Shown: piece by piece, positions 28,689 to 36,055 of the stretch
Numbering within the stretch: the stretch's first letter is position 1
Layout of the letters: each line of letters opens with the position of its first letter
Assembly (NCBI GenBank): GCA_965206015.1
Contig: CBDBIW010000016.1
Span: 806,001-870,000, forward strand
DNA: 64,000 nt
From: JAJCYL01 sp965206015
GTDB taxonomy: Bacteria; Bacteroidota; Bacteroidia; Cytophagales; Cyclobacteriaceae
Direction: 5' to 3'
Position numbers and translations under genes: made by a program
The notes under the pieces: generated by a model
Database searches by the model: none
Told to the model about the DNA's origin: nothing
Seen by the model: the letters and a program-made list of their open reading frames with translations, nothing else

Positions 28689-29084
28689 GGTCGTATCTCC
28701 TGACCGGGATTCAGTGTCTCTATTTATTTTTTTGTGTAAAGCACCTGTCAGTCGGCCCTTTCAGGGTATTTTACTGTTCACTCTTGGTTTTCTGCGGAAA
28801 TTTCTTAGGTATTTAACATAAAACTCGTTATCACACATCCTACATGGCGTTTGCCGGACTTACGGACGGTTTTGTTCTGTACGTGGCACTCTCGGGGCCT
28901 TTAAATTGTATTTTGCCAAGAAAACACGCCATTTTGACGGTATCCTTCAGGGGACTTTCACAAACTGAAACATCTCTGCAGACACCCGGCTAAAGGGACA
29001 AAAAGGAAACTTTGTGATGGAAGACCTTTAACCCAATCAAAATCTTTCTTCCTTGCTTACTACATCAAACATAGAAATGGATGG
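28689..29084. other. 396 bp without recognisable gene
   Basis: I see no credible coding frame, RNA gene or repeat here. Short frames lack start context and protein-like composition. Confidence 0.5.
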
Positions 29085-29201
29085 TTAGTAGTTTGAGGAA
29101 GTATCCATCTTATGGAGTTTTAGTAGTTGACCTTTCAACTCAGTAGTAAACTGCTTGTGCAGTTCTTCAAACTGTTGATATAATGTATCTAACTTGTTCA
29201 T
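29085..29201 (-). CDS. Hypothetical 38-aa protein, coupled to the upstream gene
   Basis: The ATG (29199-29201) overlaps the TGA of the 78-aa gene as ATGA, the classic mark of translational coupling. The product is helical and charged (YQQFEELHKQFTTELKGQLL), a predicted coiled coil. I do not recognise it. The small size and coupling fit a partner of the upstream protein. Confidence 0.5.
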   Translation of the reverse strand: MNKLDTLYQQFEELHKQFTTELKGQLLKLHKMDTSSNY

Positions 29202-29434
29202 ATCCCGATACATTTAGATTCAACCATTTCAAGTATCAATTCAGTGATACCATTCATAACTTCATTTTTTAGAATGAAGTAGTTATCACCATGTTTTGCT
29301 CTAACACGTAATTCTTTGGTGTTGTAGCGATTCATTAATTGAATTACCTGATTGTTAGTTTTCAGGATTCCTACTTTTGTAAGAAAGCCTCCGGGAACCA
29401 GGTCAACCCCTAATCTTTTAATCAATGTTTTCAT
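29198..29434 (-). CDS. Hypothetical 78-aa protein
   Basis: A basic-start, acidic-end small protein (MKTLIKRLGVDLVPGGF, NNQVIQLMNRYNTKELRVR, NGITELILEMVE). No family recognised. It lies first in a two-gene unit with the 38-aa ORF and has a 15-bp palindrome in its leader, so autoregulation is possible. Confidence 0.55.
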   Translation of the reverse strand: MKTLIKRLGVDLVPGGFLTKVGILKTNNQVIQLMNRYNTKELRVRAKHGDNYFILKNEVMNGITELILEMVESKCIGI

Positions 29435-29444
29435 AACATTTGGA

Positions 29445-29459
29445 TTTTGTTAAACAAAA
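29445..29459. promoter_or_regulatory. Palindrome TTTTGTT-A-AACAAAA
   Basis: A perfect 7-bp inverted repeat with a 1-nt centre, 10 bp upstream of the 78-aa gene start. Candidate operator; AT-rich composition makes chance occurrence possible. Confidence 0.4.
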
Positions 29460-29620
29460 ATTTGGGGCTTCTACCTGGCTAAAAGGTTTAATCAAGCAAA
29501 ACGAAGGATAAATTTTTCCTACCTTACCGGGCGGGGGAATTGAAGAATTGGGAAAAATTTAGACGGTTTTTGTGAATTAACACCTTAAAGCGAAATACCT
29601 TTGCCTTAAAATTTTTGTTT

Positions 29621-29659
29621 AAGATCAAAATCTGTTTTTGAATAAGATCAAAATCTGTT
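29621..29659. repeat. 16-bp direct repeat, 23-bp period
   Basis: AAGATCAAAATCTGTT occurs at 29621-29636 and 29644-29659. It lies between the zeta-like gene and the 78-aa gene. It may be a binding site or replication slippage. Confidence 0.6.
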
Positions 29660-29718
29660 ATGGAGGACATTCCAAGATTAGGGGGTTTACTTTGATCCTG
29701 GGTTCCGGAGGGTTTGTT

Positions 29719-30357
29719 TCAAATTAGGATCATATTGAATCCTTTACCTTTTCCCTTCACTCTACCTTGTGTTTTGCTTTTATACTTTTGAAGTTCCTGG
29801 TAGCGTTTAAAGACCTTCTCTGCCCATTGCGGCATTTTCTCAACCTTTGCTATGACATGGTTCGATTTGATCATAAATACCTGCTCTGGTGATTTACCAG
29901 AATTATCTAAAAAATTAACGGTATCGAAAGTATGAATCTTGTCGGGCAATCCGGATCAGGCAGCTTGGTATTTTGCTTTTACTTGAGGGGGAGAAATATA
30001 ATGTAACCCTAATTTAGTTCTATCTGAAATTCTTTTGTTTAATATATTTTGATCATCTACACCTAAATAAATAAGATGAGTTTTATAATCATTTTCCTTT
30101 GCATAGTGAGCAAATCCATATGCTGATGGTGTGTCAAGATTACTCTCTATAACAAATGTTCTATTGTTTTTAAGATGATCCATTATACGGTCCTGGATTA
30201 TCTTTTCAGCAGAAAATAATGGTGAGCCCTTGATCTGTAATTCCTTAATAATTTTATCGCCATCAATGACGGGTATGTCATGCCATTCTGTTAGGGCCGT
30301 TGAATTTTTAGACTTGCCTACTCCATTGGGGCCACCAACTAAAAAGAGGTCAGGCAT
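29719..30357 (-). pseudogene. Zeta-toxin-like P-loop ATPase with in-frame TGA
   Basis: ATG 30357 starts a frame with Walker A GGPNGVGKS (8-16), VIDGDKI (about 30-36) and FVIESNLDTPSAY, like COG4185/zeta-toxin kinases, which phosphorylate UDP-sugars or other nucleotides. A TGA at 29956-29958 stops it after KYQAA. The same frame continues without shift (SGLPDKIHTFDTVNFLDNSG to the C-terminus), giving about 212 codons in all, the family's usual length. So the break is one nonsense codon, most simply an inactivated toxin. A 55-aa gene lies 12 nt upstream. Confidence 0.75.
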
Positions 30358-30369
30358 AATGTAGACAAT

Positions 30370-30537
30370 TTAAAATGTAATTGCGGTATTAGGCTTCTTT
30401 GTGGAAAGCTTTACTTTCTTTTTTTGGAGATTCTTTAACTTATCCTGATCTTCTTTGATCTTTAGCTTGAGGGTGTCAATATGCTTGGAATAATCTTTGT
30501 CAGATAAATTATACATATTGTTAGTGTACTTCTCCAT
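30370..30537 (-). CDS. 55-aa protein upstream of the zeta-like gene; possible antitoxin
   Basis: MEKYTNNMYNLSDKDYSKHI followed by a lysine-rich predicted coiled coil (LKLKIKEDQDKLKNLQKKK). Its stop is 12 nt before the start of the zeta-like ATPase, so the two form an operon in the antitoxin-toxin order. I do not recognise the family; the antitoxin role is inferred from position and size only. A near-consensus -7 box (TAACTTTA) lies upstream. Confidence 0.6.
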   Translation of the reverse strand: MEKYTNNMYNLSDKDYSKHIDTLKLKIKEDQDKLKNLQKKKVKLSTKKPNTAITF

Positions 30538-30838
30538 ATTTCAATGAGGTTCTACTTAGAATAACGATAAAGTTAGATAAATTGATTTGCATATTGAAAT
30601 TTTGGCTTTATGTCGACATATTCTTGGTGCCTGATTACCTGCAGTTGCGCCGGGCCTGGCTAGAGTGTCGACAAATGCAAGGTTGAAGATCCTGGAGTTG
30701 GTGGAGATCCCGGCTGGCCTAGGGTTAATTTCCATCTCCATTGTCGACATTTTTATTTTTATAAATACGAAGTAGCCAATTTCGGCGATCATTGGGTTTT
30801 GGTAATAGTATAAATTCCCTACCGTCAATAAGAGACTA
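30538..30838. promoter_or_regulatory. Intergenic region with three TGTCGACA palindromes
   Basis: No credible gene in 301 bp. The perfect palindrome TGTCGACA occurs at 30611, 30666 and 30742, upstream of the 55-aa/zeta-like operon. GC-rich imperfect repeats (GCCGGGCCTGGCTAG, CCCGGCTGGCCTAGG) lie between them. The nearest copy sits just upstream of a likely promoter. Candidate operator array or remnant recombination site. Confidence 0.45.
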
Positions 30839-30926
30839 TAAGAGGGAGCCTGGGAAATCCCATCGTTACTTTGTGGCTTTAGCCGTGGGATGAGAGGGCT
30901 ATTTATTTTTTTGATCTTAAATATAC

Positions 30927-31328
30927 TTACTTTCTGACAGTTTTTTCACTGATATGACCTACAGATTCACAATAATAAGAACGGGTCCAAAGAGTAGGTA
31001 GCCTTGATGTCAAAGTATTAAATTTTAATCTTAAATATCTTGACGAGTGGCCTTTGAGTTGGGCAATAACATATTGAGGGCTATCATGTGGAAAAACCCC
31101 AATAAAAATATGGATATGGTCTGGCATAACTTCAAGTGATTTGATTTCCCAATCATGTTCTCTTGATTTTTCCTGCAATAAATCTTTTAGCTTAGTTTCT
31201 ATCTCATTGAACAAGATGAACAAGACTTTCCGTCGATATTTGGTACACCAAATAAAATGACAGGATATATTGAAAACGGCAGTATTGGATTTCTTTCACC
31301 TGGATGATTTAGAAGTTGTTCCTGGCAT
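30927..31328 (-). pseudogene. tnpA (IS200-like Y1 transposase), nonsense
   Basis: The HUH transposase has motif PDHIHIF and catalytic Tyr in YYCESVGHI. ATG 31328 is followed by TGA at codon 11, where copy 2 has TGG (Trp). A 9-bp in-frame duplication near 31215 adds three residues (I-L-F). It lacks the usual C-terminal helix after Tyr (ends KTVRK). Non-functional unless restarted internally. Confidence 0.85.
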
Positions 31329-31359
31329 ATTATATAGCTATATTTACGTGATAAATATA

Positions 31360-32035
31360 ATGAATAAGACCGTCGCATATAGCTATAAGCTAAAATTCAA
31401 TAAACAGCAGGTCGAAAAGGCTTTCCAATGGATGGGAGTATGCAGGCTTATCTACAATATGTCCTTGTCCATATGCCAGGAATCACGCCGGAAGCTTGGA
31501 AAAAACATCTATCGTAAAGAGTTGCAAAAACAACTAACGCAGCTACGTAAAGAATTTGACTGGGTTGCTGCAATACAATCTCAGGTAGCACAAAGTCCAC
31601 TGGTCAGATTGGAGAGGGCTTTCAAAAATACTGCAAGCGGTGGTGGAACTGGTCGATAAGTATGGTTTCCTTGTAATTGAAGATTTGAAGCTGAAAAACA
31701 TGAGTAGATCAGCAAAAGGATCTATAGACGCTCCGGGACGAAATGTAAAGGCTAAAAGCGGGCTGAACCGTAGTCTGTCAGATTCAGGTATGCATCAATT
31801 TGCTACTATGCTCAGCTACAAAGCGGACTGGTATGGCCGAGAGCTTCACCGTGTAGACCCCAGGTACACTTCACAGCAATGTAGTGTTTGTGGTCATGTG
31901 GAGAAAGAAAACCGCCATAAGATAAAGTTTCAATGTAAAAGCTGTGACCATCAGGATCATGCCGATGTGAATGCAGCAAAAAATATCCTGGCCAGGGCAT
32001 TGGCCAGTGTACCCCAACGTAAGGCAGTAGCCTAA
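31360..32035 (+). pseudogene. tnpB, internally deleted and out of frame
   Basis: The N-terminal frame from ATG 31360 (about 90 family residues, to RLERAFKN) is joined out of frame near 31630 to a C-terminal frame (VVELVDKYGFLVIEDL, then the zinc ribbon C-S-V-C ... C-K-S-C and HADVNAAKNI). About 200 residues including the RuvC-I Asp are gone; the RuvC-II Glu (IEDL) and RuvC-III Asp remain. No RNA-guided nuclease could be made. Confidence 0.85.
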
Positions 32036-32087
32036 GCGTGGTGCAGGAACCCCTCTCCATTTATCGGTGGGAGGATGTCAGGCATAC

Positions 32088-32885
32088 TCACATGCCCATT
32101 GACATGCCTTTTTGTTTTTCAATTTTCATATTCAAAGTCTTTAACACCAGCTTTGAGAAGTACAAGTGACTGTTCTCCATTTTAGATGGATCATTTGAAA
32201 CTGCGGCATCCATCATTCTTAGATAATCCATTTTGGGATTTTGGTTTAAATCAAAAGTTGCAGGAGATAAGCCACCTTTCAAAAGGATTTGATTGGTAAG
32301 CATTCTGCCTAACCTTCCGTTTCCATCTACAAACGGATGGATTTCGCCAATGAACCTTTGATGAAAACAGGATGCTAAAATGACCGGATGGGTCTTTTTA
32401 TTCTTTAAATGGTCATTGACTAGTTCACAAAGCTTTTCTACTTCACCAGGGGTTTCTTTTGGTCCCATATAGGTTTTATATTCTCCGTTGGGTCTTATAG
32501 TTCCGTTTGCGTCCCATTTCAATGTACCCGGACTATAGTTATCACCAGTACCTTCAGCCCATTGAAAAATACTACCCATATACTTGGCATGAAGGTCCTT
32601 TATATATTCAAGTGAAAAATCTGTCTTGTAACTTTTGAATAAAAGATCGACAAAAATTTTATGATTCTTAACTGAAAAAATATCCTGCAGGGATTTGTTC
32701 TTCAGTTTTATGTTCTCCTTAAGAATGGCAATAGTTTCCCCGTATGTAAGCGCATTACCCTCGATTTTATTAGAATAAAAAGTGAAGTCGGTTTTCACTT
32801 TTTCCAGCATTTCTTGATTCCAGTCTTCTAATTTGAATTTGGTAGAATCAATTCTTTTCAAGTTGCTTATTAAAAGGGGATTCAT
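32088..32885 (-). CDS. Fic family protein (class II, N-terminal inhibitory motif)
   Basis: A 265-aa protein with an intact Fic motif HPFVDGNGRLGR (183-194), whose His183 is the predicted catalytic base for AMP transfer to a target hydroxyl. The inhibitory motif S-N-K-I-E-G-N lies at 38-44, marking a class II, self-inhibited enzyme. Its stop is 7 nt from the end of IS copy 1, so the original C-terminus may have been altered, though 265 aa is normal. The 71-aa gene lies 3 nt upstream. Confidence 0.9.
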   Translation of the reverse strand: MNPLLISNLKRIDSTKFKLEDWNQEMLEKVKTDFTFYSNKIEGNALTYGETIAILKENIKLKNKSLQDIFSVKNHKIFVDLLFKSYKTDFSLEYIKDLHAKYMGSIFQWAEGTGDNYSPGTLKWDANGTIRPNGEYKTYMGPKETPGEVEKLCELVNDHLKNKKTHPVILASCFHQRFIGEIHPFVDGNGRLGRMLTNQILLKGGLSPATFDLNQNPKMDYLRMMDAAVSNDPSKMENSHLYFSKLVLKTLNMKIEKQKGMSMGM

Positions 32886-32888
32886 TGA

Positions 32889-33104
32889 TTAGGCTGTTAT
32901 TCCTTTGTAATAGACTACTTTTTTGAACCACTCTTCAAAGTTGTGGAAATGAAAGTGAGGAATCTTATTCTTCAATGTGAAGGTCTTACCAGTAAAAAAA
33001 GAGGTAAAGTCTTCCCGTAGATCAACAGGAATATCATCAAGAACAACATCCTGTTTCTTATTGTAGATTAAAGTTAAAGTTCTCTCGATGTCAATAATAT
33101 CCAT
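32889..33104 (-). CDS. 71-aa protein upstream of fic; possible partner
   Basis: MDIIDIERTLTLIYNKKQDV start, then DDIPVDLREDFTSFFTGKTF and a basic/aromatic C-terminus (HFHFHNFEEWFKKVVYYKG). ATG at 33104; a TTG two codons earlier is possible. The stop is 3 nt before the Fic start. No family recognised. IS copy 2 begins 16 bp upstream, so its native promoter has probably been displaced. Confidence 0.65.
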   Translation of the reverse strand: MDIIDIERTLTLIYNKKQDVVLDDIPVDLREDFTSFFTGKTFTLKNKIPHFHFHNFEEWFKKVVYYKGITA

Positions 33105-33208
33105 TATCAATACCCTCGTTTAAGAGGAAGCCTGGGAAATCCCATCGTTACTTTGTGGTTTTAGCCGTGGGATGAGGGGGCTATTTATTTTTTTGATCTT
33201 AAATATAC

Positions 33209-33601
33209 TTACTTTCTGACAGTTTTTTCACTGATATGGCCTACAGATTCACAATAATAAGAACGGGTCCAAAGAGTAGGTAGCCTTGATGTCAAAGTAT
33301 TAAATTTTTAATCTTAAATATCTTGACGAGTGGCCTTTGAGTTGGGCAATAACATATTGAGGGCTATCATGTGGAAAAACCCCAATAAAAATATGGACAT
33401 GGTCTGGCATAACTTCAAGTGATTTGATTTCCCAATCATGTTCTCTTGATTTTCCTGCAATAAATCTTTTAGCTTAGTTTCTATCTCATTGAACAAGACT
33501 TTCCGTCGATATTTGGTACACCAAATAAAATGACAGAATATATTGAAAACGGCAGTATTGGATTTCTTCCACCTGGATGATTTAGAAGTTGTTCCTGGCA
33601 T
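33209..33601 (-). pseudogene. tnpA, frameshifted
   Basis: ATG 33601 gives an intact N-terminus including the Trp lost in copy 1. The frame is lost after LLQEN at about 33452, where copy 1 has five Ts and this copy four. A second shift occurs near 33306 (five Ts here, four in copy 1). Catalytic HUH and Tyr regions are therefore out of frame. Confidence 0.85.
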
Positions 33602-33632
33602 ATTATATAGCTATATTTACGTGATAAATATA

Positions 33633-34307
33633 ATGAATAAGACCGTCGCATATAGCTATAAGCTAAAATTCAATAAACAGCAGGTCGAAAAGGCTTTCCA
33701 ATGGATGGGAGTATGCAGGCTTATCTACAATATGTCCTTGTCCATATGCCAGGAATCACGCCGGAAGCTAGGAAAAACATCTATCGTAAAGAGTTGCAAA
33801 AACAACTAACGCAGCTAGGTAAAGAATTTGACTGGGTTGCTGCAATACAATCTCAGGTAGCACAAAGTCCACTGGTCAGATTGGAGAGGGCTTTCAAAAA
33901 TACTGCAAGCGGTGGTGGAACTGGTCGATAAGTATGGTTTCCTTGTAATTGAAGATTTGAAGCTGAAAAACATGAGTAGATCAGCAAAAGGATCTATAGA
34001 CGCTCCGGGACGAAATGTAAAGGCTAAAAGCGGGCTGAACCGTAGTCTGTCAGATTCAGGTATGCATCAATTTGCTACTATGCTCAGCTACAAAGCGGAC
34101 TGGTATGGCCGAGAGCTTCACCGTGTAGACCCCAGGTACACTTCACAGCAATGTAGTGTTTGTGGTCATGTGGAGAAAGAAAACCGCCATAAGATAAAGT
34201 TTCAATGTAAAAGCTGTGACCATCAGGATCATGCCGATGTGAATGCAGCAAAAAATATCCTGGCCAGGGCATTGGCCAGTGTACCCCAACGTAAGGCAGT
34301 AGCCTAA
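33633..34307 (+). pseudogene. tnpB, internally deleted and frameshifted
   Basis: Same deletion junction as copy 1. An extra 1-base loss in the A-run at about 33773 breaks the N-terminal frame (LGKTSIV instead of LGKNIYR). The C-terminal zinc ribbon and RuvC-III part is identical to copy 1. Confidence 0.85.
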
Positions 34308-34473
34308 GCGTGGTGCAGGAACCCCTCTCCATTTATCGGTGGGAGGATGTCAGAGCAATTTGTCCAAACCTTTGGATAAAGGTCCACCCTTAGCTGATAC
34401 CGATCATTAGCATTCAATTAGTATCACCAAACGATTTTGAAAAAAAATTTGATAGTACGCTGCAATAGTAGTA

Positions 34474-34503
34474 TATTACATTAGTAATAAAACATACTAG
34501 TAT
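34474..34503. promoter_or_regulatory. Inverted repeats before higBA
   Basis: TATTAC-ATTA-GTAATA (34474-34489) and the palindrome ATACTAGTAT (34494-34503) lie just before the GTG start of higB. HigA-type antitoxins bind such inverted repeats to autoregulate their operon, so these are likely operators. Confidence 0.5.
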
Positions 34504-34507
34504 TTGA

Positions 34508-34789
34508 GTGATAGTTACATTTGATTGTAAGGAGACAGAAAAGATTTGGAATGGTGATGTATCTAGAAAGTTTCCTAGAGAAATACAGCAAATGGCAAGA
34601 CGTAAATTGGTACATGTGAATTCAGCAATTCATATAAATGATTTAGGAACCCCACCAGGGAATCGATTAGAAAAGCTGAAAGGAAATTATAAAAACTATC
34701 ACAGCATAAGAATTAACCAACAGTGGCGCATTGTATTTATTTGGAATAAAGGCAATGCACATGAAGTAAAAATTGTAGACTATCATTGA
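34508..34789 (+). CDS. higB: HigB/RelE-superfamily toxin
   Basis: A 93-aa protein of the HigB family: CKETEKIWNGDVSRKFP at the start, then RRKLVHVNSAIHINDL, GNRLEKLKGNYKNYHSIRIN and QWRIVFIW ... VKIVDYH. HigB toxins are ribosome-dependent mRNA interferases. The frame starts with GTG at 34508; no in-frame ATG gives a full-length product. The HigA gene follows after 1 nt, in the toxin-first order typical of higBA. Appears intact. Confidence 0.93.
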   Translation: MIVTFDCKETEKIWNGDVSRKFPREIQQMARRKLVHVNSAIHINDLGTPPGNRLEKLKGNYKNYHSIRINQQWRIVFIWNKGNAHEVKIVDYH

Positions 34790-34790
34790 T

Positions 34791-35081
34791 ATGGACAAGC
34801 TTAATAATGTACACCCAGGAGAGATTCTTCAAATAGACTTTCTCGAACCATTGGGGCTTACAGCCTATGCGCTAGCAAAAGCCATCGGAGTTGATCAAAC
34901 CAGAATCAGTCAATTAATAAAAGGAAAAAGAAGCATCACTGCTGACACTGCAATACGATTATCAAAGTTCTTGAAAATGTCTGCTGAATTTTGGCTTAAT
35001 GCACAAAGTCGATATGATCTAATGGAAGAGATGGAACATATTGAAGATTACAAAGCAATTGAGCCTTTCGAGGCAGCTTAA
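34791..35081 (+). CDS. higA: HigA antitoxin, XRE-family HTH
   Basis: A 96-aa protein starting with the family's NNVHPGEILQIDFLEPLGLT, followed by an HTH (YALAKAIGVDQTRISQLIKG, about 31-50) and a C-terminal SAEFWLNAQSRYDL. It neutralises HigB and represses the operon. Length is normal; there is no long C-terminal extension such as the chaperone-addiction tail of TAC-type HigA proteins. Confidence 0.93.
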   Translation: MDKLNNVHPGEILQIDFLEPLGLTAYALAKAIGVDQTRISQLIKGKRSITADTAIRLSKFLKMSAEFWLNAQSRYDLMEEMEHIEDYKAIEPFEAA

Positions 35082-35125
35082 GTATCACAAAACGAAGATT
35101 GAAATGGAAATACTCTATATAATTT

Positions 35126-35220
35126 TAAGAGGAAGTCTGGGAAATCCCATCGTTACTTTGTGGCTTTAGCCGTGGGATGAGAGGGCTATTTATTTTTTTG
35201 ATCTTAAATATACTTACTTT
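35126..35220. mobile_element. Solo left end of the IS200/IS605-type element
   Basis: 95 bp nearly identical to the first 95 bp of copies 1 and 2 (TAAGAGGAAG... to ...ATACTTACTTT), ending abruptly before any coding part. It lies between higA and the following small-ORF cluster, 20 bp before the first start codon there, so it has probably replaced the original promoter or spacer. Confidence 0.85.
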
Positions 35221-35239
35221 TATAAAATAGTTATCAACC

Positions 35240-35428
35240 ATGATAAGCGGTGAAGGCATACTGAAATCCATCGACAAGTATTTTAATTCTGCTAATGAAG
35301 CAGAAATTCAATCTGATATCGAGCATATTGAGAGTTTCAACTCCGAAAATGGAACTACCTTTGAGGGCTATTTGAATGACTTAAACAGGGATACATCTTA
35401 CAATCCTAGTGTATTCTGGGGTTTTTGA
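35240..35428 (+). CDS. Hypothetical 62-aa acidic protein
   Basis: MISGEGILKSIDKYFNSANE, then IQSDIEHIESF and TFEGYLNDLNRD: an acidic helical protein. No family recognised. It overlaps the next ORF by 20 nt in another frame, so the two may be separate coupled genes or one gene split by a frameshift in the GGGGTTTTT stretch at about 35418-35426. Confidence 0.5.
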   Translation: MISGEGILKSIDKYFNSANEAEIQSDIEHIESFNSENGTTFEGYLNDLNRDTSYNPSVFWGF

Positions 35429-35594
35429 TGAGGTCTACTATTCTGCTTTGTATAATCAGTTGATTTTACCCATTGAGATGGGTGCGGTGGAAGCAATTAT
35501 TGTGACTGAATATTCGATTGCAATTGAATCTGATAAATCTGATATCGACCCAGAGGATAAGGATATGCTATTCCCTTTTCCAGAAGCCGCATGA
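35409..35594 (+). CDS. Hypothetical 61-aa acidic protein
   Basis: The frame begins with GTG at 35409; a later ATG at IEMGAVEAIIV is also possible. It reads YYSALYNQLILPIEMGAVEA, then TEYSIAIESDKSDIDPEDKD, and ends LFPFPEAA. Its TGA overlaps the next ATG as ATGA, so translation is coupled to the SecB-like gene. Unknown function; a partner or client of the SecB-like protein is possible. Confidence 0.5.
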   Translation: MYSGVFDEVYYSALYNQLILPIEMGAVEAIIVTEYSIAIESDKSDIDPEDKDMLFPFPEAA

Positions 35595-36040
35595 CCGGTC
35601 AGGCACCATTAGGGATAATTCAACTTGTTTCTTTCAAAGCTATTGACGTTACCCTCAAAATAGAATCTGGTATTGATAAAGAAAATCAATTTGATCTTGA
35701 TCTTAAAAATTTGACTTTTGAAAAAGAAGCACATCTTTTTGACAAAATTTTTATTATCGATATCGTACAAAGTTTGGGTGGTGAGAGCACAGACATAGTT
35801 AAAATTCACGTTCAATATCATACAGTTTTTAAGAGTTCTGAGGCTATCACTAACGATTTTCTAAAGTCTGATTTTGTAAAAATCTCAGCTCCGGCAATAG
35901 GGTTTCCGTATGTAAGATCTTTTATTAGTACTCTTTCTGTTGATGCCGGGCTGCCGCCTATTATATTGCCTTCTATCAATTTTGTTCAATTGAGTAAAGA
36001 AAACGAGGCTGAGGCTGATCCCGGCAGTGTGTCACCTTAG
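35591..36040 (+). CDS. SecB-like chaperone-fold protein
   Basis: A 149-aa protein. The C-terminal part has the SecB pattern: ISAPAIGFPYVRSFISTL followed by AGLPPIILPSINFVQL, compared with the SecB motif P-Y-A-R-E-x-I ... P-x-L-x-L-x-x-x-N-F. The N-terminal part fits the SecB beta-sheet (VTLKIESGID, FDKIFIIDIVQSL). SecB tetramers hold unfolded proteins; solitary SecB-like proteins can serve as chaperones in toxin-antitoxin systems. It converges with prmC (15-nt gap). Confidence 0.7.
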   Translation: MTGQAPLGIIQLVSFKAIDVTLKIESGIDKENQFDLDLKNLTFEKEAHLFDKIFIIDIVQSLGGESTDIVKIHVQYHTVFKSSEAITNDFLKSDFVKISAPAIGFPYVRSFISTLSVDAGLPPIILPSINFVQLSKENEAEADPGSVSP

Positions 36041-36055
36041 TATTACCTGCAATAC

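Larger units (their letters stand above)
30839..32081. mobile_element. Defective IS200/IS605-type element, copy 1
   Basis: 1243 bp from TAAGAGGGAGCC to GGATGTCAG, with divergent tnpA (minus) and tnpB (plus) relics. The left end carries a subterminal hairpin (ATCCCA with TGGGAT, inner GGCTTTAGCC); the right end has a CCTCTCC/GGTGGGAGG-type structure. It is about 98-99% identical by eye to copy 2 at 33121-34353. Both ends were placed by comparing the copies; a base or two of uncertainty remains. Confidence 0.88.
33121..34353. mobile_element. Defective IS200/IS605-type element, copy 2
   Basis: 1233 bp, same orientation and same internal tnpB deletion as copy 1. Differences are a handful of substitutions and homopolymer or 9-bp indels that account exactly for the 10-bp length difference. 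The two copies bracket the fic operon as 1.2-kb direct repeats. Confidence 0.88.

Noticed and set aside
30556..30828. 90-codon minus-strand open frame
   Set aside because: Runs across the three TGTCGACA palindromes, has no start context or protein-like pattern, and overlaps the likely promoter of the 55-aa gene.
30839..34353. tnpB copies as TldR-type RNA-guided repressors (nuclease-dead TnpB)
   Set aside because: TldRs are full-length with point changes in RuvC. These copies have an out-of-frame deletion of about 200 residues and cannot yield a folded protein.
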